From NCBI GenBank assembly GCA_039809865.1, contig JBDHVW010000003.1:62001-126000 (forward strand): a stretch of 64,000 bases of DNA. The letters run 5' to 3'. Positions 60,481 to 64,000 of this stretch are shown piece by piece (the first letter of the stretch is position 1; each line of letters begins with the position of its first letter). The stretch is from QWHO01 sp039809865 (GTDB lineage Bacteria; Vulcanimicrobiota; Xenobia; Xenobiales; QWHO01). The notes under the pieces are model-generated. The model was given only the letters and a program-made list of their open reading frames with translations. It made no database searches and was not told where the DNA came from. Made by a program: the position numbers and the translations under genes.

Positions 60481-61835
60481 ATCCAGTGCGGGTTGAAGAA
60501 AAGCCCGCGAAAGTAGGTTTCCGGCACCGGAAGCCCCGTCAGGAGGGGGAAGAAAAGAATGAACGAGACCAGCAAGAGGCCAAAGTAAACCCAGATGCAA
60601 CGCCGCCAGAAGGTCGAGTCGCGCCACTCGGCCAGGGCCATGGCGGTCGTGAGCGCCATCAAAGGCAGCACCGGCAGCATGTAGTAGATGAATCCCCCCG
60701 TGGTAGCGGTAGCCCAGCAGAGGACCTGGGGCAGGTAGGTCAGCACCAGGAAGCCACGGACTCGATCCCGACGCATCACGGCCAGCATGACGGCCTCGGC
60801 GAAGAACAACAGGAAGGTCCACCAGAAGAGCGGGTTGCCGATGGTGACCACACCGTGCACCGTGGTCTCGGCCGGGTCGAGCTCGGGCTCGCCCTCCTTG
60901 GGCTTGGGCGACTCCTCGTAGACGTACCAGACCGGCTTCCAGACCACCGGCCAGCTGTACCAGGCCGAGAGGTAACGGTGCTCGAACTCTTTCTTGTTAT
61001 AGCGGAAGCGCCACATGCGCTGGTGGTAGCCAATAATCTTGTCGAACTGCGAGCGGCCCACGGCGTGCTCGTGCACGAACAGCGGCGTGTAGGAGCCGAT
61101 ATAGAGCGTCGGAATCACGACCGCGAACAGCAAAGCCAGCAGCACGGCCCGACGCAAATGGAAACCTCCGGGCCAGAGCAGGGCCATGGCCAGGAAGGCT
61201 CCCACGGCCCCGAAGAGCCCGCTCCACTTGCAGGCCGTGGCGGCTCCGAAGCAGGCTGCACAAAGAAGCGCCCAGAGCCAGGCTCGCGGTCCCGCCTCGA
61301 GATATTTCCAGGCCGCCACCAGGCCCACCATGATCCAGAACGCCTGGTACATGTCCAACATGGCGATGCGCGACTGAACCAGGTGCATGAAGTCGATACT
61401 CAACAGCCCGGCCGCCGCGAAGGCGGCAAAGCGCCCTCCTCCAGGCATGATCCAGCCCAGGTAAAAGGTGAGCGGAATGATGGCGATGCCGAGCAGGAGG
61501 CTCCCCAGGCGCCAGCCGATGGTCTCGGGGATGGCGGGATAGCTCACGCGCAGGGCCTCGACGAGCTGAATCCCGACGCCGAGCTGCAATTTGCCCAGCA
61601 GGGGGTGCACGCTGTTGGGGTCTTCCTGGCCGGCGTAGATCTTCTTGGCGGCATCGACGTAATAGATCTCGTCGAAATATTCCTTGGAGGGGTAGTCGAT
61701 GCGCCAGGCGCGCACGAAGAAAGCGGCCGCCAATAACACCAACAGCCACAGCAGGTCGGTGCGGGTGAAGCGGGGCGGACGGTGGGCCGGGCGGCTCACC
61801 GGGGTCTCTTCGAACGTGACGGGAGTTTCAGACAT
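60477..61835 (-). CDS. Protein O-mannosyltransferase (PMT/GT39 family)
   Basis: 452 residues, with about 10-11 membrane helices. The first luminal/periplasmic loop carries 'YPSKEYFDEIYYVDAAKKIY' with the catalytic Asp-Glu pair (DE), then 'HPLLGKLQLGVGIQLVEALR', 'AMLDMYQAFWIMVGLVAAWK', 'GAATACKWSGLFGAVGAFLA' and 'YHQRMWRFRYNKKEFEHRYL' followed by SAWYSWP, all PMT family hallmarks. It transfers mannose from a polyprenyl-phosphate donor to secreted or surface proteins, so the giant adhesin and lipoproteins of this window are possible acceptors (inference). The ATG lies 18 nt downstream of the tRNA-Arg 3' end on the same strand, so its mRNA may arise by processing of a tRNA-mRNA precursor. Confidence 0.92.
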   Translation of the reverse strand: MSETPVTFEETPVSRPAHRPPRFTRTDLLWLLVLLAAAFFVRAWRIDYPSKEYFDEIYYVDAAKKIYAGQEDPNSVHPLLGKLQLGVGIQLVEALRVSYPAIPETIGWRLGSLLLGIAIIPLTFYLGWIMPGGGRFAAFAAAGLLSIDFMHLVQSRIAMLDMYQAFWIMVGLVAAWKYLEAGPRAWLWALLCAACFGAATACKWSGLFGAVGAFLAMALLWPGGFHLRRAVLLALLFAVVIPTLYIGSYTPLFVHEHAVGRSQFDKIIGYHQRMWRFRYNKKEFEHRYLSAWYSWPVVWKPVWYVYEESPKPKEGEPELDPAETTVHGVVTIGNPLFWWTFLLFFAEAVMLAVMRRDRVRGFLVLTYLPQVLCWATATTGGFIYYMLPVLPLMALTTAMALAEWRDSTFWRRCIWVYFGLLLVSFILFFPLLTGLPVPETYFRGLFFNPHWI

Positions 61836-61853
61836 GGTTGCGTGGAAAAGAAG

Positions 61854-61929
61854 TGGCCTCCACGGACGGACTCGAACCGTCGACCTACCGCTTAGGAGGC
61901 GGTCGCTCTATCCCCTGAGCTACGCGGAG
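61854..61929 (-). tRNA. tRNA-Arg (anticodon CCU)
   Basis: 76 nt including an encoded CCA. Acceptor CTCCGCG/CGTGGAG (one G-U), D stem GCTC/GAGC, anticodon stem ACCGC/GCGGT with loop CTCCTAA (anticodon CCT, reading AGG), T stem GACGG/CCGTC with TTCGAGT loop, discriminator G. Confidence 0.97.
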
Positions 61930-61939
61930 GCGCTGCCCC

Positions 61940-61968
61940 AGTCTACTCGATGGACGCTCGCGGATCAA
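61940..61968 (-). promoter_or_regulatory. Promoter of the tRNA-Arg / mannosyltransferase unit
   Basis: -35 TTGATC (61963-61968), 17-bp spacer, -10 TAGACT (61940-61945), 10 nt before the tRNA 5' end. Same TAGNCT -10 form as before protein genes at 15032, 27330, 31753 and 47092. Confidence 0.7.
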
Positions 61969-61970
61969 TA

Positions 61971-62426
61971 TTAGGGAGCCAGCGTCTCCGACGAGGGGGC
62001 GGGCTTGATGCCGTAGAGCGAATCGTAATAGGGCTCGTCTTTCTTGAGGCCCAGCACGGAATGGTTGGTGCCGGCGCAGCGCACGGTGAAGCGCGGCACC
62101 GCGCCATTGCGGAACTCGTAGGCGGAAGCCGCGTCGTAGCTGGGCTTCTTGCCTGCTTCGGGGCACTTGGGAAGCTCTTTGATGGGCGGATTGGGCCCGG
62201 TGGTCAGGTCGCTCAGATGCTCGGGCAGCTTGCCCCCGTTGCGTTTCTCATAGTCCTCGACGGCCTTGCTGATGGCCGTGAGGTTCTCGCGACAGGTCTC
62301 GAGGTTGGCCACGTGCTGCTTGGTCTCTTGCACGGTGCCGAAGCTCATCGCGATGAGCACCCCTACACAGGCGATGAACAGCATGGAGATGAGCTCGATG
62401 TAGTTGGTCTCTTTCTTCTCGTTCAT
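61971..62426 (-). CDS. Pseudopilin-like membrane protein
   Basis: 151 residues from ATG 62426, overlapping the upstream TPR gene stop (ATGA). A single N-terminal hydrophobic helix 'YIELISMLFIACVGVLIAMS' is preceded by a short charged leader, then an amphipathic segment 'CRENLTAISKAVEDYEKRNG' + GKLPEHLSDL like the GspG/major pseudopilin pattern, and a small domain with four Cys. Unlike true pilins there is no G/A|F-T-L-x-E prepilin-peptidase site; only IE within NYIELISML. It may be a non-processed relative. Confidence 0.6.
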   Translation of the reverse strand: MNEKKETNYIELISMLFIACVGVLIAMSFGTVQETKQHVANLETCRENLTAISKAVEDYEKRNGGKLPEHLSDLTTGPNPPIKELPKCPEAGKKPSYDAASAYEFRNGAVPRFTVRCAGTNHSVLGLKKDEPYYDSLYGIKPAPSSETLAP

Positions 62427-63082
62427 TTCAGCGCCTTGACGCGCTCCTGGGCGCGCTCGATGTATTTGGCCATCTTGGCCCCCTGCTCCATGCCGCCCTG
62501 GGCCTGCTCGAGGAATTTCTTGTAGGTATCGAGCGCCTTGTCTTTCTCTCCCGCCAGCTCGTAAGCCTGAGCCAGGATGAAATGGGCCTCGGTGAAGTCG
62601 GGGCGGAGCTGAATGGTCTGCCGGAACTCGGAGACGGCCTCGAAAATCTTCTGCTCGTTGAGGTAGCAGGTGCCCAGCGCATAATGGGCGCGGAACGAGT
62701 CTTTCTGGATGTCCAGAGCCTCGAGTAAGGCGCGCCGGGCCTTCTCGTAGTCCTTGTTCTGGCTGTGCAGCTCGCCTCGAACCACGCGGACCTCGAAGCA
62801 GTTCTTGTCCAGCTTGAGGGCCTGATCGAGCCTGGTGGTGGCGGCCCCCATCTGCCCTTTCTCGACCAGCTCGCGGGCCTGGCTGGCCAGAGTCAGCGCT
62901 CCCCGCTTCCGCGCCGACTGGATATCCCACAGGTTGGCCACGACCAGCCCGGGGGCCAGCAGCACGCACACGAAGAACGTGCCGGAATCCATCGCCTTAT
63001 TGACGAAGAGCCAGACCAGGGGGATGGGCAGGAGAAGCAACAAGAGAATCAGGATGATCTTTTTGGGAGAAACGACATTCAT
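62423..63082 (-). CDS. Membrane-anchored TPR protein
   Basis: 219 residues from ATG 63082 (MNVVSPKKIILILLLLLLPI); the open frame extends to 63295 but without support. Two N-terminal hydrophobic helices (about 8-28 and 33-55), then 3-4 tetratricopeptide repeats: 'ATTRLDQALKLDKNCFEVRV', 'ARRALLEALDIQKDSFRAHY', 'EFRQTIQLRPDFTEAHFILA', 'AYELAGEKDKALDTYKKFLE'. Typical of cell-envelope assembly scaffolds (PilF-like pilotins are one class). Its coupling to the pseudopilin-like gene suggests a joint role in pilus or secretion assembly. Confidence 0.75.
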   Translation of the reverse strand: MNVVSPKKIILILLLLLLPIPLVWLFVNKAMDSGTFFVCVLLAPGLVVANLWDIQSARKRGALTLASQARELVEKGQMGAATTRLDQALKLDKNCFEVRVVRGELHSQNKDYEKARRALLEALDIQKDSFRAHYALGTCYLNEQKIFEAVSEFRQTIQLRPDFTEAHFILAQAYELAGEKDKALDTYKKFLEQAQGGMEQGAKMAKYIERAQERVKALK

Positions 63083-63278
63083 GGCTGCTCGGGGCTTTTG
63101 GACATCTTTCAGGGGTTCCCTGTAAAAAAGAGAAGAGAGTCCAGGATGTAAACAAAATGTTAACTTCTGGACACGCACCGGGGTCGCCCGGTTCGCTCGG
63201 TTGCACCCCAGAGGGTGCTTGACTATATTGGTAACTGACGACTCATGCGTGCGAGTGTGGGCGCGAAAGGTGGACGCG

Positions 63279-64000
63279 ATGGCAATCTCCTCCAATAACG
63301 GGATCCCCCCGGCCGGCTCCCAGGCTTACGTTAGCAACGCCGCTCACACGGGCGCGGCCGGACGTGCGGCCTCGGCAGTCAAAGGAGACGCCACCGGCGC
63401 CAAAGAGCAGCAACAGACTCCCCCTACCGACTCGGCCCAGGTGCACCAGCCGCAAGCAGCTCCCCCGCCGCCCGAAGCCGAGGGCGAGAAGTTCAAGTCG
63501 ATGGGCAAGCAGAACGGCGTGGAGCGGTTTGTATCCGAAGAGCGCGAGGGCGTGCAGGTCTATCAGTCCGACTCGGGCGTAACGATGCAGCGCGAGCCCA
63601 CGCTGATGATGGTGGGCATGCCCGACGGCAACATCCTTTTCCGGGACATGGATAAGGGCAAGGTCTGGGGCCAGGGCCGCGACGGGCAGAAGCTCAACGT
63701 GACCGCCGACGAGCAGAGCAAGACGCTCAATTACAATGACGCCGAGGGCAACAAGATCTCGGTGCATCCGTTCACGCTTTCGGTCACTGTCAATGACCGG
63801 GTTCGCATCAACGCTGACGGCAGCCAGCAGCAACTGGGGGGCCAGCAGTTCGTGCAGCAGCCGCCCCAGCAGCCGAGCGGGGTCATCAACCCCGACCTGG
63901 GCGTGGGCCAGGCCCAGAATCTCGGCTCGGCCGGCCAGGCCGCGATGGCGGGCGCCGCGGGCCGTCCTCAGGAGAGGCAGGAGCAAACCCCGTCGGGCCT
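63279..64000 (+). CDS. Disordered Pro/Gln-rich protein, 3' end outside the window
   Basis: 240 codons are visible from ATG 63279, with AAAGG about 8 nt upstream; the frame is still open at 64000. No signal peptide. Residues 1-65 are disordered (MAISSNNGIPPAGSQAYVSN... QPQAAPPPP). A compact central domain (about 70-175) contains 'ERFVSEEREGVQVYQSDSGV', 'MMVGMPDGNILFRDMDKGKV' and 'ISVHPFTLSVTVNDRVRINA'. A Gln/Gly/Pro-rich tail follows. No family recognised. The polar leader without a Sec signal is like those of the other unknown proteins at 22670, 26478 and 40117. Whether it ends in the VGG tail cannot be seen. Confidence 0.65.
   Translation, partial: MAISSNNGIPPAGSQAYVSNAAHTGAAGRAASAVKGDATGAKEQQQTPPTDSAQVHQPQAAPPPPEAEGEKFKSMGKQNGVERFVSEEREGVQVYQSDSGVTMQREPTLMMVGMPDGNILFRDMDKGKVWGQGRDGQKLNVTADEQSKTLNYNDAEGNKISVHPFTLSVTVNDRVRINADGSQQQLGGQQFVQQPPQQPSGVINPDLGVGQAQNLGSAGQAAMAGAAGRPQERQEQTPSG

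Noticed and set aside
63243..63986. A 247-codon minus-strand frame
   Set aside because: Antisense to the plus-strand gene that starts at 63279 with an RBS and plausible protein composition.

Overview
The window is a GC-rich, gene-dense bacterial chromosome segment. It carries about 51 protein genes, one tRNA-Arg and very little intergenic DNA. I saw no rRNA, CRISPR array, transposase, integrase or phage module. The cell is probably diderm: there are several lipoproteins with N-terminal lipoboxes, a giant repetitive exoprotein, pseudopilins with a GspF-type platform, and many short proteins with signal peptides. Adjacent genes are often translationally coupled through ATGA or GTGA overlaps. 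Many other genes have a TANNNT -10 box only 6-9 nt before the start codon, which points to widespread leaderless transcripts. I cannot name the species. The mixture of features would suit a poorly sampled lineage (Armatimonadota-, Eremiobacterota/Vulcanimicrobiota- or Myxococcota-like), but that is a guess.

Layout. 1-6303: 3' part of a giant repeat adhesin, followed by a strong terminator. 6541-9804 (-): trpC and a secreted transglutaminase-fold protein lacking its catalytic Cys. 9805-10122: divergent intergenic region with a duplicated 35-nt inverted-repeat element. 10123-15949 (+): Ig-like lipoprotein, GNAT, an atypical Ser/Thr kinase fused to a sulfatase-modifying-factor domain, a small protein and a GH18-like protein. 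15953-17903 (-): coiled-coil protein and an ABC-F ATPase. 18000-21671: TPR/DUF3857/transglutaminase protein. 21661-28568: unknown proteins, a lactonase-like lipoprotein, a MarR-GNAT regulator with its operator, a FAM151-like protein and a beta-propeller. 28581-30834 (-): NAD synthetase and a small membrane protein. 30964-34346: intradiol dioxygenase and small proteins. 34365-38948 (-): operon of a large unknown protein, an NCS2 permease and a peroxiredoxin-like gene with an in-frame UGA. 39039-42925: cysteine-synthase-like enzyme, propeller, small basic protein, DUF1444-like protein. 43030-47057: pilus/type II secretion-like cluster. 47092-48696: zincin-EEP nuclease fusion. 48689-51620 (-): GspF-N fusion, purine permease, membrane protein. 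51673-54327: peroxiredoxin and two tandem TPR/EF-hand paralogues. 54383-58898: gamma-aminobutyraldehyde dehydrogenase, GABA aminotransferase and a propeller lipoprotein. 58895-61929 (-): tRNA-Arg, protein mannosyltransferase, RluD and a Gly/Tyr-rich protein. 61971-63082 (-): TPR protein and pseudopilin-like protein. 63279-end: start of a disordered Pro/Gln-rich protein.

Two observations stand out. First, the gene at 34365-34862 reads as an AhpC/TSA protein only if the UGA at 34758-34760 is decoded. That UGA sits exactly at the redox Cys (RGHW-U-PFC). It is followed after 11 nt by a 17-nt hairpin of bacterial SECIS geometry, so this is very likely a selenoprotein. Second, five otherwise unrelated proteins without signal peptides (21661, 27330, 31753, 36636, 40117) carry the same short motif at or near the C-terminus, [LV]-x-V-G-[GS]-[IV]-x-[ILV]. 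Three of them also begin M-Q-[IV]. This could be an undescribed C-terminal tag or targeting module.
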